Origin: Arcuatula senhousia
Lineage: Eukaryota; Mollusca; Bivalvia; Mytilida; Mytilidae
DNA length: 64,000 bases
Direction: 5' to 3'
Assembly: GCA_963971305.1 (NCBI GenBank)
Contig: OZ020306.1
Coordinates: forward strand, 60,734,686-60,798,685
In this document: positions 48,701 through 61,200 of the stretch, one piece after another
Numbering within the stretch: position 1 is the stretch's first letter
How the letters are laid out: each line of letters begins with the position of its first letter
Made by a program: the position numbers and the translations under genes
The notes under the pieces: generated by a model
The model's input: only the letters and a program-made list of their open reading frames with translations
What the model was told of the DNA's origin: nothing
Databases searched by the model: none

Positions 48701-49606
48701 GTGCACAATGTAGCCCTACATCTCAGCTATTAGGCGGTACCAAGTAGAACGGTATACTATTTATAGTTTTATTTTATATCCTCATACGGCAAGTGTACAC
48801 CAAAAATCTAGGACGTCATTTTTGGCGTCGCGGAACTAAAAAAACAAGTTGAAAAAAAGAAAATATCGGGATATGCCGAGCGGTCTTGCGCGCTACGCGC
48901 TTCGCTTAAGGTGCACAATGTAGCCCTACATCTCAGCTATTAGGCGGTACCAAGTAGAACGGTATACTATTTATAGTTTTATTTTATATCCTCATACGGC
49001 AAGTGTACACCAAAAATCTAGGACGTCATTTTCGGCGTCGCGGAACTAAAAAAACAAGTTGAAAAAAAGAAGATATCGGGATATGCCGAGCGGTCTTGCG
49101 CGCTACGCGCTTCGTTTAAGGTGCACAATGTAGCCCTACATCTCAGCTATTAGGCGGTACCAAGTAGAACGGTATACTATTTATAGTTTTATTTTATATC
49201 CTCATACGGCAAGTGTACACCAAAAATCTAGGACGTCATTTTTGGCGTCGCGGAACTAAAAAAACAAGTTGAAAAAAAGAAGATATCGGGATATGCCGAG
49301 CGGTCTTGCGCGCTACGCGCTTCGCTTAAGGTGCACAATGTAGCCCTACATCTCAGCTATTAGGCGGTACCAAGTAGAACGGTATACTATTTATAGTTTT
49401 ATTTTATATCCTCATACGGCAAGTGTACACCAAAAATCTAGGACGTCATTTTTGGCGTCGCGGAACTAAAAAAACAAGTTGAAAAATAGAAGATATCGGG
49501 ATATGCCGAGCGGTCTTGCGCGCTACGCGCTTCGTTTAAGGTGCACAATGTAGCCCTACATCTCAGCTATTAGGCGGTACCAAGTAGAACGGTATACTAT
49601 TTATAG
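39772..49606. repeat. Satellite array block 3 (about 47 monomers)
   Basis: Resumes at monomer position 17 after the LINE. Up to about 45.7 kb it consists of two copies of a 14-monomer block. After that both T- and C-type monomers occur with sparse private variants (for example AAAAATATAGG at 45861, GGGACATGCC at 46768, GAAAATATC at 47809 and 48859). No gene is seen. Confidence 0.97.
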
Positions 49607-50611
49607 CGAGCATCGCAGATGCGAGCCCTACGGCATTATGCATGTTTTGAGATGTGCCAGAAATATACTGACGATAAAACCGGAACAGGTTTACTTTTAC
49701 GGAGTGAAAAAAATAATAGGCACGGAGCAAGTAAAACAATCAACCCTCTGGGCTTATGAAAAATACATCATAATTTGTTATGCAAAAATATAAAAATTGA
49801 AATTCATAAACAGTGATAAAACCCTCATTCACCAACTTGTTTATTTTTACATACAGATTTTTATTTAAACACCCTTCGGTCTTTTCCGCTGAAAAACGAT
49901 TTTCCGGAAATAACCGAGCTAGCTTTTGGCAACATTGTCCCATTGACTAGTCTATACCAAATGCATGATACTGACCAAGCTTTGCTAAATTCTAAGTAAG
50001 ATAAAATAAGATAAAGAAATTCATAAATTTACTGAATAAAACCTACTCATAATAATAAATAAAAAGGTTCTTACCTGAAAATGAAAGAAGAGTCCCATCC
50101 TGTGGTGTTTCACCCACTTTGGCCACTTTCCTCAGTCCCGCATGATATTTTTACTTTACCGTTTTTTCCGCCAGGTTTCTCAATGTACTTTCTGTTACCA
50201 ATGCTTCAATTAAAACACTGATACTCAGAAAATCTCACAAAACCAGACAGAATCTGAATGTTGTTTTGGTCTGCTGGAGAAGCGCGAAATACTCTGACAA
50301 GGAAATGACGTCACGTAATCAATAAAATGGATAATTTCGTCCCCGCTTAATGTCGTCCCAGAATGTTACAGGATTTATTATTTGCACAAATAATTGAATT
50401 TTTAATAAGTAGTTATTGATCCCAGATATTTTAACAACAACTTTCTCAAGTGCATATGATTTGGGTTGGGTGGGGTCAGACTTTGCTACTATTTAATTCC
50501 TTTTTTAAAAGTTCCTTCTTTACGTTAAACTTAGCCGGTCGAGCACATGGATTTTTTTTAAAGGTATATAGATTTTCGATGCTCGTTAAAAAGGCAGGGC
50601 CTTAATCATAT
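49607..50611. mobile_element. Unclassified non-autonomous transposable element, copy 1 (1005 bp)
   Basis: A non-satellite block inserted in a monomer. TAG lies at both edges (49604-49606 and 50612-50614), so the target duplication could be TAG or TA, or there may be none. It starts CGAGCATCG, followed at once by a small palindrome (GCATC-GCA-GATGC). The inverted copy CGATGCTCG lies at 50577-50585, 26 bp inside the right end, so the inverted repeats are asymmetric. That pattern is reported for Helentron/HINE-type elements, but no classical Helitron ends (TC...CTRR) are seen. The only ORF (reverse strand, 49740-49943, 67 aa) has no recognisable domain and is probably chance. A CRE, TGACGTCA, lies at 50306-50313. 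Confidence 0.7.
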
Positions 50612-51245
50612 TAGTTTTATTTTATATCCTCATACGGCAAGTGTACACCAAAAATCTAGGACGTCATTTTTGGCGTCGCGGAACTAAAAAAACAAGTTGA
50701 AAAAAAAGAAGATATAGGGATATGCCGAGCGGTCTTGCGCGCTACGCGCTTCGTTTAAGGTGCACAATGTAGCCCTACATCTCAGCTATTAGGCGGTACC
50801 AAGTAGAACGGTATACTATTTATAGTTTTATTTTATATCCTCATACGGCAAGTGTACACCAAAAATCTAGGACGTCATTTTTGGCGTCGCGGAACTAAAA
50901 AAACAAGTTGAAAAAAAGAAGATATCGGGATATGCCGAGCGGTCTTGCGCGCTACGCGCTTCGCTTAAGGTGCACAATGTAGCCCTACATCTCAGCTATT
51001 AGGCGGTACCAAGTAGAACGGTATACTATTTATAGTTTTATTTTATATCCTCATACGGCAAGTGTACACCAAAAATCTAGGACGTCATTTTTGGCGTCGC
51101 GGAACTAAAAAAACAAGTTGAAAAATAGAAGATATCGGGATATGCCGAGCGGTCTTGCGCGCTACGCGCTTCGTTTAAGGTGCACAATGTAGCCCTACAT
51201 CTCAGCTATTAGGCGGTACCAAGTAGAACGGTATACTATTTATAG
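50612..51245. repeat. Three satellite monomers between the two element copies
   Basis: 634 bp of satellite. The first monomer carries GATATAGGG (50711) and an extra A; the third carries GAAAAATAGAAG (51121). Both variants recur 1639 bp away (52351 and 49482), which shows that this spacer belongs to a duplicated unit. Confidence 0.95.
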
Positions 51246-52250
51246 CGAGCATCGCAGATGCGAGCCCTACGGCATTATGCATGTTTTGAGATGTGCCAGA
51301 AATATACTGACGATAAAACCGGAACAGGTTTACTTTTACGGAGTGAAAAAAATAATAGGCACGGAGCAAGTAAAACAATCAACCCTCTGGGCTTATGAAA
51401 AATACATCATAATTTGTTATGCAAAAATATAAAAATTGAAATTCATAAACAGTGATAAAACCCTCATTCACCAACTTGTTTATTTTTACATACAGATTTT
51501 TATTTAAACACCCTTCGGTCTTTTCCGCTGAAAAACGATTTTCCGGAAATAACCGAGCTAGCTTTTGGCAACATTGTCCCATTGACTAGTCTATACCAAA
51601 TGCATGATACTGACCAAGCTTTGCTAAATTCTAAGTAAGATAAAATAAGATAAAGAAATTCATAAATTTACTGAATAAAACCTACTCATAATAATAAATA
51701 AAAAGGTTCTTACCTGAAAATGAAAGAAGAGTCCCATCCTGTGGTGTTTCACCCACTTTGGCCACTTTCCTCAGTCCCGCATGATATTTTTACTTTACCG
51801 TTTTTTCCGCCAGGTTTCTCAATGTACTTTCTGTTACCAATGCTTCAATTAAAACACTGATACTCAGAAAATCTCACAAAACCAGACAGAATCTGAATGT
51901 TGTTTTGGTCTGCTGGAGAAGCGCGAAATACTCTGACAAGGAAATGACGTCACGTAATCAATAAAATGGATAATTTCGTCCCCGCTTAATGTCGTCCCAG
52001 AATGTTACAGGATTTATTATTTGCACAAATAATTGAATTTTTAATAAGTAGTTATTGATCCCAGATATTTTAACAACAACTTTCTCAAGTGCATATGATT
52101 TGGGTTGGGTGGGGTCAGACTTTGCTACTATTTAATTCCTTTTTTAAAAGTTCCTTCTTTACGTTAAACTTAGCCGGTCGAGCACATGGATTTTTTTTAA
52201 AGGTATATAGATTTTCGATGCTCGTTAAAAAGGCAGGGCCTTAATCATAT
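51246..52250. mobile_element. Unclassified non-autonomous transposable element, copy 2 (1005 bp)
   Basis: Appears identical to the block at 49607-50611, offset 1639 bp, with the same TAG junctions and the same internal reverse-strand 67-codon frame (51379-51582). The flanking satellite variants are duplicated too, so this copy came from array duplication and not from a second transposition. Confidence 0.85.
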
Positions 52251-55200
52251 TAGTTTTATTTTATATCCTCATACGGCAAGTGTACACCAAAAATCTAGGA
52301 CGTCATTTTTGGCGTCGCGGAACTAAAAAAACAAGTTGAAAAAAAAGAAGATATAGGGATATGCCGAGCGGTCTTGCGCGCTACGCGCTTCGTTTAAGGT
52401 GCACAATGTAGCCCTACATCTCAGCTATTAGGCGGTACCAAGTAGAACGGTATACTATTTATAGTTTTATTTTATATCCTCATACGGCAAGTGTACACCA
52501 AAAATCTAGGACCTCATTTTTGGCGTCGCGGAACTAAAAAAACAAGTTGAAAAAAAGAAGATATCGGGATATGTCGAGCGGTCTTGCGCGCTACGCGCTT
52601 CGCTTAAGGTGCACAATGTAGCCCTACATCTCAGCTATTAGGCGGTACCAAGTAGAACGGTATACTATTTATAGTTTTATTTTATATCCTCATACGGCAA
52701 GTGTACACCAAAAATCTAGGACGTCATTTTTGGCGTCGCGGAACTAAAAAAACAAGTTGAAAAAAAGAAGATATCGGGATATGCCGAGCGGTCTTGCGCG
52801 CTACGCGCTTCGTTTAAGGTGCACAATGTAGCCCTACATCTCAGCTATTAGGTGGTACCAAGTAGAACGGTATACTATTTATAGTTTTATTTTATATCCT
52901 AATACGGCAAGTGTACACCAAAAATCTAGGACGTCATTTTTGGCGTCGCGGAACTAAAAAAACAAGTTGAAAAAAAGAAGATATCGGGATATGCCGAGCG
53001 GTCTTGCGCGCTACGCGCTTCGCTTAAGGTGCACAATGTAGCCCTACATCTCAGATATTAGGCGGTACCAAGTAGAACGGTATACTATTTATAGTTTTAT
53101 TTTATATCCTCATACGGCAAGTGTACACCAAAAATCTAGGACGTCATTTTTGGCGTCGCGGAACTAAAAAAACAAGTTGAAAAAAAGAAGATATCGGGAT
53201 ATGCCGAGCGGTCTTGCGCGCTACGCGCTTCGTTTAAGGTGCACAATGTAGCCCTACATCTCAGCTATTAGGCGGTACCAAGTAGAACGGTATACTATTT
53301 ATAGTTTTATTTTATATCCTCATACGGCAAGTGTACACCAAAAATCTAGGACGTCATCTTTGGCGTCGCGGAACTAAAAAAACAAGTTGAAAAAAAGAAG
53401 ATATCGGGATATGCCGAGCGGTCTTGCGCGCTACGCGCTTCGTTTAAGGTGCACAATGTAGCCCTACATCTCAGCTATTAGGCGGTACCAAGTAGAACGG
53501 TATACTATTTATAGTTTTATTTTATATCCTCATACGGCAAGTGTACACCAAAAATCTAGGACGTCATTTTTGGCGTCGCGGAACTAAAAAAACAAGTTGA
53601 AAAAAAGAAGATATCGGGATATGCCGAGCGGTCTTGCGCGCTACGCGCTTCGTTTAAGGTGCACAATGTACTCCTACATCTCAGCTATTAGGCGGTACCA
53701 AGTAGAACGGTATACTATTTATAGTTTTATTTTATATCCTCATACGGCAAGTGTACACCAAAAATCTAGGACGTCATTTTTGGCGTCGCGGAACTAAAAA
53801 AACAAGTTGAAAAAAAGAAGATATCGGGATATGCCGAGCGGTCTTGCGCGCTACGCGCTTCGTTTAAGGTGCACAATGTAGCCCTACATCTCAGCTATTA
53901 GGCGGTACCAAGTAGAACGGTATACTATTTATAGTTTTATTTTATATCCTCATACGGCAAGTGTACACCAAAAATCTAGGACGTCATTTTTGGCGTCGCG
54001 GAACTAAAAAAACAAGTTGAAAAAAAGAAGATATCGGGATATGCCGAGCGGTCTTGCGCGCTACGCGCTTCGTTTAAGGTGCACAATGTAGCCCTACATC
54101 TCAGCTATTAGGCGGTACCAAGTAGAACGGTATACTATTTATAGTTTTATTTTATATCCTCATACGGCAAGTGTACACCAAAAATCTAGGACGTCATTTT
54201 TGGCGTCGCGGAACTAAAAAAACAAGTTGAAAAAAAGAAGATATCGGGATATGCCGAGCGGTCTTGCGCGCTACGCGCTTCGTTTAAGGTGCACAATGTA
54301 GCCCTACATCTCAGCTATTAGGCGGTACCAAGTAGAACGGTATACTATTTATAGTTTTATTTTATATCCTCATACGGCAAGTGTACACCAAAAATCTAGG
54401 ACGTCATCTTTGGCGTCGCGGAACTAAAAAAACAAGTTGAAAAAAAGAAGATATCGGGATATGCCGAGCGGTCTTGCGCGCTACGCGCTTCGTTTAAGGT
54501 GCACAATGTAGCCCTACATATCAGCTATTAGGCGGTACCAAGTAGAACGGTATACTATTTATAGTTTTATTTTATATCCTCATACGGCAAGTGTACACCA
54601 AAAATCTAGGACGTCATTTTTGGCGTCGCGGAACTAAAAAAACAAGTTGAAAAAAAGAAGATATCGGGATATGCCGAGCGGTCTTGCGCGCTACGCGCTT
54701 CGTTTAAGGTGCACAATGTACTCCTACATCTCAGCTATTAGGCGGTACCAAGTAGAACGGTATACTATTTATAGTTTTATTTTATATCCTCATACGGCAA
54801 GTGTACACCAAAAATCTAGGACGTCATTTTTGGCGTCGCGGAACTAAAAAAACAAGTTGAAAAAAAGAAGATATCGGGATATGCCGAGCGGTCTTGCGCG
54901 CTACGCGCTTCGTTTAAGGTGCACAATGTAGCCCTACATCTCAGCTATTAGGCGGTACCAAGTAGAACGGTATACTATTTATAGTTTTATTTTATATCCT
55001 CATACGGCAAGTGTACACCAAAAATCTAGGACGTCATTTTTGGCGTCGCGGAACTAAAAAAACAAGTTGAAAAAAAGAAGATATCGGGATATGCCGAGCG
55101 GTCTTGCGCGCTACGCGCTTCGTTTAAGGTGCACAATGTAGCCCTACATCTCAGCTATTAGGCGGTACCAAGTAGAACGGTATACTATTTATAGTTTTAT

Positions 55201-58200
55201 TTTATATCCTCATACGGCAAGTGTACACCAAAAATCTAGGACGTCATCTTTGGCGTCGCGGAACTAAAAAAACAAGTTGAAAAAAAGAAGATATCGGGAT
55301 ATGCCGAGCGGTCTTGCGCGCTACGCGCTTCGTTTAAGGTGCACAATGTAGCCCTACATATCAGCTATTAGGCGGTACCAAGTAGAACGGTATACTATTT
55401 ATAGTTTTATTTTATATCCTCATACGGCAAGTGTACACCAAAAATCTAGGACGTCATTTTTGGCGTCGCGGAACTAAAAAAACAAGTTGAAAAAAAGAAG
55501 ATATCGGGATATGCCGAGCGGTCTTGCGCGCTACGCGCTTCGTTTAAGGTGCACAATGTACTCCTACATCTCAGCTATTAGGCGGTACCAAGTAGAACGG
55601 TATACTATTTATAGTTTTATTTTATATCCTCATACGGCAAGTGTACACCAAAAATCTAGGACGTCATTTTTGGCGTCGCGGAACTAAAAAAACAAGTTGA
55701 AAAAAAGAAGATATCGGGATATGCCGAGCGGTCTTGCGCGCTACGCGCTTCGTTTAAGGTGCACAATGTAGCCCTACATCTCAGCTATTAGGCGGTACCA
55801 AGTAGAACGGTATACTATTTATAGTTTTATTTTATATCCTCATACGGCAAGTGTACACCAAAAATCTAGGACGTCATTTTTGGCGTCGCGGAACTAAAAA
55901 AACAAGTTGAAAAAAAGAAGATATCGGGATATGCCGAGCGGTCTTGCGCGCTACGCGCTTCGTTTAAGGTGCACAATGTAGCCCTACATCTCAGCTATTA
56001 GGCGGTACCAAGTAGAACGGTATACTATTTATAGTTTTATTTTATATCCTCATACGGCAAGTGTACACCAAAAATCTAGGACGTCATTTTTGGCGTCGCG
56101 GAACTAAAAAAACAAGTTGAAAAAAAGAAGATATCGGGATATGCCGAGCGGTCTTGCGCGCTACGCGCTTCGTTTAAGGTGCACAATGTAGCCCTACATC
56201 TCAGCTATTAGGCGGTACCAAGTAGAACGGTATACTATTTATAGTTTTATTTTATATCCTCATACGGCAAGTGTACACCAAAAATCTAGGACGTCATTTT
56301 TGGCGTCGCGGAACTAAAAAAACAAGTTGAAAAAAAGAAGATATCGGGATATGCCGAGCGGTCTTGCGCGCTACGCGCTTCGCTTAAGGTGCACAATGTA
56401 GCCCTACATCTCAGCTATTAGGCGGTACCAAGTAGAACGGTATACTATTTATAGTTTTATTTTATATCCTCATACGGCAAGTGTACACCAAAAATCTAGG
56501 ACGTCATTTTTGGCGTCGCGGAACTAAAAAAACAAGTTGAAAAAAAGAAGATATCGGGATATGCCGAGCGGTCTTGCGCGCTACGCGCTTCGTTTAAGGT
56601 GCACAATGTAGCCCTACATCTCAGCTATTAGGCGGTACCAAGTAGAACGGTATACTATTTATAGTTTTATTTTATATCCTCATACGGCAAGTGTACACCA
56701 AAAATCTAGGACGTCATTTTTGGCGTCGCGGAACTAAAAAAACAAGTTGAAAAAAAGAAGATATCGGGATATGCCGAGCGGTCTTGCGCGCTACGCGCTT
56801 CGCTTAAGGTGCACAATGTAGCCCTACATCTCAGCTATTAGGCGGTACCAAGTAGAACGGTATACTATTTATAGTTTTATTTTATATCCTCATACGGCAA
56901 GTGTACACCAAAAATCTAGGACGTCATTTTTGGCGTCGCGGAACTAAAAAAACAAGTTGAAAAAAAGAAGATATCGGGATATGCCGAGCGGTCTTGCTCG
57001 CTACGCGCTTTGCTTAAGGTGCACAATGTAGCCCTACATCTCAGCTATTAGGCGGTACCAAGTAGAACGGTATACTATTTATAGTTTAATTTTATATCTT
57101 CATACGGCAAGTGTACACCAAAAATCTAGGACGTCATTTTTGGCGTCGCGGAACTAAAAAAACAAGTTGAAAAAAAGAAGATATCGGGATATGCCGAGCG
57201 GTCTTGCGCGCTACGCGCTTCGTTTAAGGTGCCCAATGTAGCCCTACATCTCAGCTATTAGGCGGTACCAAGTAGAACGGTATACTATTTATAGTTTTAT
57301 TTTATATCCTCATACGGCAAGTGTACACCAAAAATCTAGGACGTCATTTTTGGCGTCGCGGAACTAAAAAAACAAGTTGAAAAAAAGAAGATATCGGGAT
57401 ATGCCGAGCGGTCTTGCGCGCTACGCGCTTCGTTTAAGGTGCACAATGTAGCCCTACATCTCAGCTATTAGGCGGTACCAAGTAGAACGGTATACTATTT
57501 ATAGTTTTATTTTATATCCTCATACGGCAAGTGTACACCAAAAATCTAGGACGTCATTTTTGGCGTCGCGGAACTAAAAAAACAAGTTGAAAAAAAGAAG
57601 ATATCGGGATATGCCGAGCGGTCTTGCGCGCTACGCGCTTCGCTTAAGGTGCACAATGTAGCCCTACATCTCAGCTATTAGGCGGTACCAAGTAGAACGG
57701 TATACTATTTATAGTTTAATTTTATATCCTCATACGGCAAGTGTACACCAAAAATCTAGGACGTCATTTTTGGCGTCGCGGAACTAAAAAAACAAGTTGA
57801 AAAAAAGAAGATATCGGGATATGCCGAGCGGTCTTGCGCGCTACGCGCTTCGTTTAAGGTGCCCAATGTAGCCCTACATCTCAGCTATTAGGCGGTACCA
57901 AGTAGAACGGTATACTATTTATAGTTTTATTTTATATCCTCATACGGCAAGTGTACACCAAAAATCTAGGACGTCATTTTTGGCGTCGCGGAACTAAAAA
58001 AACAAGTTGAAAAAAAGAAGATATCGGGATATGCCGAGCGGTCTTGCGCGCTACGCGCTTCGTTTAAGGTGCATAATGTAGCCCTACATCTCAGCTATTA
58101 GGCGGTACCAAGTAGAACGGTATACTATTTATAGTTTTATTTTATATCCTCATACGGCAAGTGTACACCAAAAATCTAGGACGTCATTTTTGGCGTCGCG

Positions 58201-61200
58201 GAACTAAAAAAACAAGTTGAAAAAAAGAAGATATCGGGATATGCCGAGCGGTCTTGCGCGCTACGCGCTTCGCTTAAGGTGCACAATGTAGCCCTACATC
58301 TCAGCTATTAGGCGGTACCAAGTAGAACGGTATACTATTTATAGTTTTATTTTATATCCTCATACGGCAAGTGTACACCAAAAATCTAGGACGTCATTTT
58401 TGGCGTCGCGGAACTAAAAAAACAAGTTGAAAAAAAGAAGATATCGGGATATGCCGAGCGGTCTTGCGCGCTACGCGCTTCGCTTAAGGTGCACAATGTA
58501 GCCCTACATCTCAGCTATTAGGCGGTACCAAGTAGAACGGTATACTATTTATAGTTTTATTTTATATCCTCATACGGCAAGTGTACACCAAAAATCTAGG
58601 ACGTCATTTTTGGCGTCGCGGAACTAAAAAAACAAGTTGAAAAAAAGAAGATATCGGGATATGCCGAGCGGTCTTGCGCGCTACGCGCTTCGCTTAAGGT
58701 GCACAATGTAGCCCTACATCTCAGCTATTAGGCGGTACCAAGTAGAACGGTATACTATTTATAGTTTTATTTTATATCCTCATACGGCAAGTGTACACCA
58801 AAAATCTAGGACGTCATTTTTGGCGTCGCGGAACTAAAAAAACAAGTTGAAAAAAAGAAGATATCGGGATATGCCGAGCGGTCTTGCGCGCTACGCGCCG
58901 TTTAAGGTGCACAATGTAGCCCTACATCTCAGCTATTAGGCGGTACCAAGTAGAACGGTATACTATTTATAGTTTTATTTTATATCCTAATACGGCAAGT
59001 GTACACCAAAAATCTAGGACGTCATTTTTGGCGTCGCGGAACTAAAAAAACAAGTTGAAAAAAAGAAGATATCGGGATATGCCGAGCGGTCTTGCGCGCT
59101 ACGCGCTTCGTTGAAGGTGCACAATGTAGCCCTACATCTCAGCTATTAGGCGGTACCAAGTAGAACGGTATACTTTTTATAGTTTTATTTTATATCCTCA
59201 TACGGCAAGTGTACACCAAAAATCTAGGACGTCATTTTTGGCGTCGCGGAACTAAAAAAACAAGTTGAAAAAAAGAAGATATCGGGATATGCCGAGCGGT
59301 CTTGCGCGCTACGCGCTTCGCTTAAGGTGCACAATGTAGCCCTACATCTCAGCTATTAGGCGGTACCAAGTAGAACGGTATACTATTTATAGTTTTATTT
59401 TATATCCTCATACGGCAAGTGTACACCAAAAATCTAGGACGTCATTTTTGGCGTCGCGGAACTAAAAAAACAAGTTGAAAAAAAGAAAATATCGGGATAT
59501 GCCGAGCGGTCTTGCGCGCTACGCGCTTCGCTTAAGGTGCACAATGTAGCCCTACATCTCAGCTATTAGGCGGTACCAAGTAGAACGGTATACTATTTAT
59601 AGTTTTATTTTATATCCTCATACGGCAAGTGTACACCAAAAATCTAGGACGTCATTTTTGGCGTCGCGGAACTAAAAAAACAAGTTGAAAAAAAGAAGAT
59701 ATCGGGATATGCCGAGCGGTCTTGCGCGCTACGCGCTTCGTTTAAGGTGCACAATGTAGCCCTACATCTCAGCTATTAGGCGGTACCAAGTAGAACGGTA
59801 TACTATTGATAGTTTTATTTTATATCCTCATACGGCAAGTGTACACCAAAAATCTAGGACGTCATTTTTGGCGTCGCGGAACTAAAAAAACAAGTTGAAA
59901 AAAAGAAGATATCGGGATATGCCGAGCGGTCTTGCGCGCTACGCGCTTCGTTTAAGGTGCACAATGTAGCCCTACATCTCAGCTATTAGGCGGTACCAAG
60001 TAGAACGGTATACTATTTATAGTTTTATTTTATATCCTCATACGGCAAGTGTACACCAAAAATCTAGGACGTCATTTTTGGCGTCGCGGAACTAAAAAAA
60101 CAAGTTGAAAAAAAGAAGATACCGGGATATGCCGAGCGGTCTGGCGCGCTACGCGCTTCGTTTAAGGTGCACAATGTAGCCCTACATCTCAGCTATTAGG
60201 CGGTACCAAGTAGAACGGTATACTATTTATAGTTTTATTTTATATCCTCATACGGCAAGTGTACACCAAAAATCTAGGACGTCATTTTTGGCGTCGCGGA
60301 ACTAAAAAAACAAGTTGAAAAAAAGAAGATATCGGGATATGCCGAGCGGTCTTGCGCGCTACGCGCTTCGTTTAAGGTGCACAATGTAGCCCTACATCTC
60401 AGCTATTAGGCGTTACCAAGTAGAACGGTATACTATTTATAGTTTTATTTTATATCCTCATACGGCAAGTGTACACCAAAAATCTAGGACGTCATTTTTG
60501 GCGTCGCGGAACTAAAAAAACAAGTTGAAAAAAAGAAGATATCGGGATATGCCGAGCGGTCTTGCTCGCTACGCGCTTCGCTTAAGGTGCACAATGTAGC
60601 CCTACATCTCAGCTATTAGGCGGTACCAAGTAGAACGGTATACTATTTATAGTTTAATTTTATATCCTCATACGGCAAGTGTACACCAAAAATCTAGGAC
60701 GTCATTTTTGGCGTCGCGGAACTAAAAAAACAAGTTGAAAAAAAGAAGATATCGGGATATGCCGAGCGGTCTTGCGCGCTACGCGCTTCGAGTAAGGTGC
60801 ACAATGTAGCCCTACATCTCAGCTATTAGGCGGTACCAAGTAGAACGGTATACTATTTATAGTTTTATTTTATATCCTCATACGGCAAGTGTACACCAAA
60901 AATCTAGGACGTCATTTTTGGCGTCGCGGAACTAAAAAAACAAGTTGAAAAAAAGAAGATATCGGGATATGCCGAGCGGTCTTGCGCGCTACGCGCTTCG
61001 TTTAAGGTGCACAATGTAGCCCTACATCTCAGCTATTAGGCGGTACCAAGTAAAACGGTATACTATTTATAGTTTTATTTTATATCCTCATACGGCAAGT
61101 GTACACCAAAAATCTAGGACGTCATTTTTGGCGTCGCGGAACTAAAAAAACAAGTTGAAAAAAAGAAGATATCGGGATATGCCGAGCGGTCTTGCGCGCT

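Larger units (their letters stand above)
49100..52510. repeat. 1639-bp tandem segmental duplication (element plus three monomers)
   Basis: Sequence from roughly 49.1 to 50.87 kb is repeated 1639 bp downstream (1005 + 634). The match begins somewhere between the monomers at 49080 and 49260, because GATATCGGG at 49074 faces GATATAGGG at 50711. It ends by 52512, where GACGTC becomes GACCTC. Confidence 0.85.

Noticed and set aside
49740..49943. Reverse-strand 67-codon ORF in the 1005-bp element (also 51379-51582)
   Set aside because: No recognisable motif; the two copies are a segmental duplication, so repetition is not evidence of selection.
49607..50611. Canonical Helitron
   Set aside because: The ends lack 5'-TC and 3'-CTRR in either orientation; only the asymmetric inverted repeat hints at a Helentron-like relative.
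53597..53797. 66-codon ORF in a satellite monomer (also at 54647, 55487 and 35077)
   Set aside because: It opens only because TAG became TAC or TAT in one monomer; three copies are duplications of the same monomer. No start context, homology or purifying pattern is seen.
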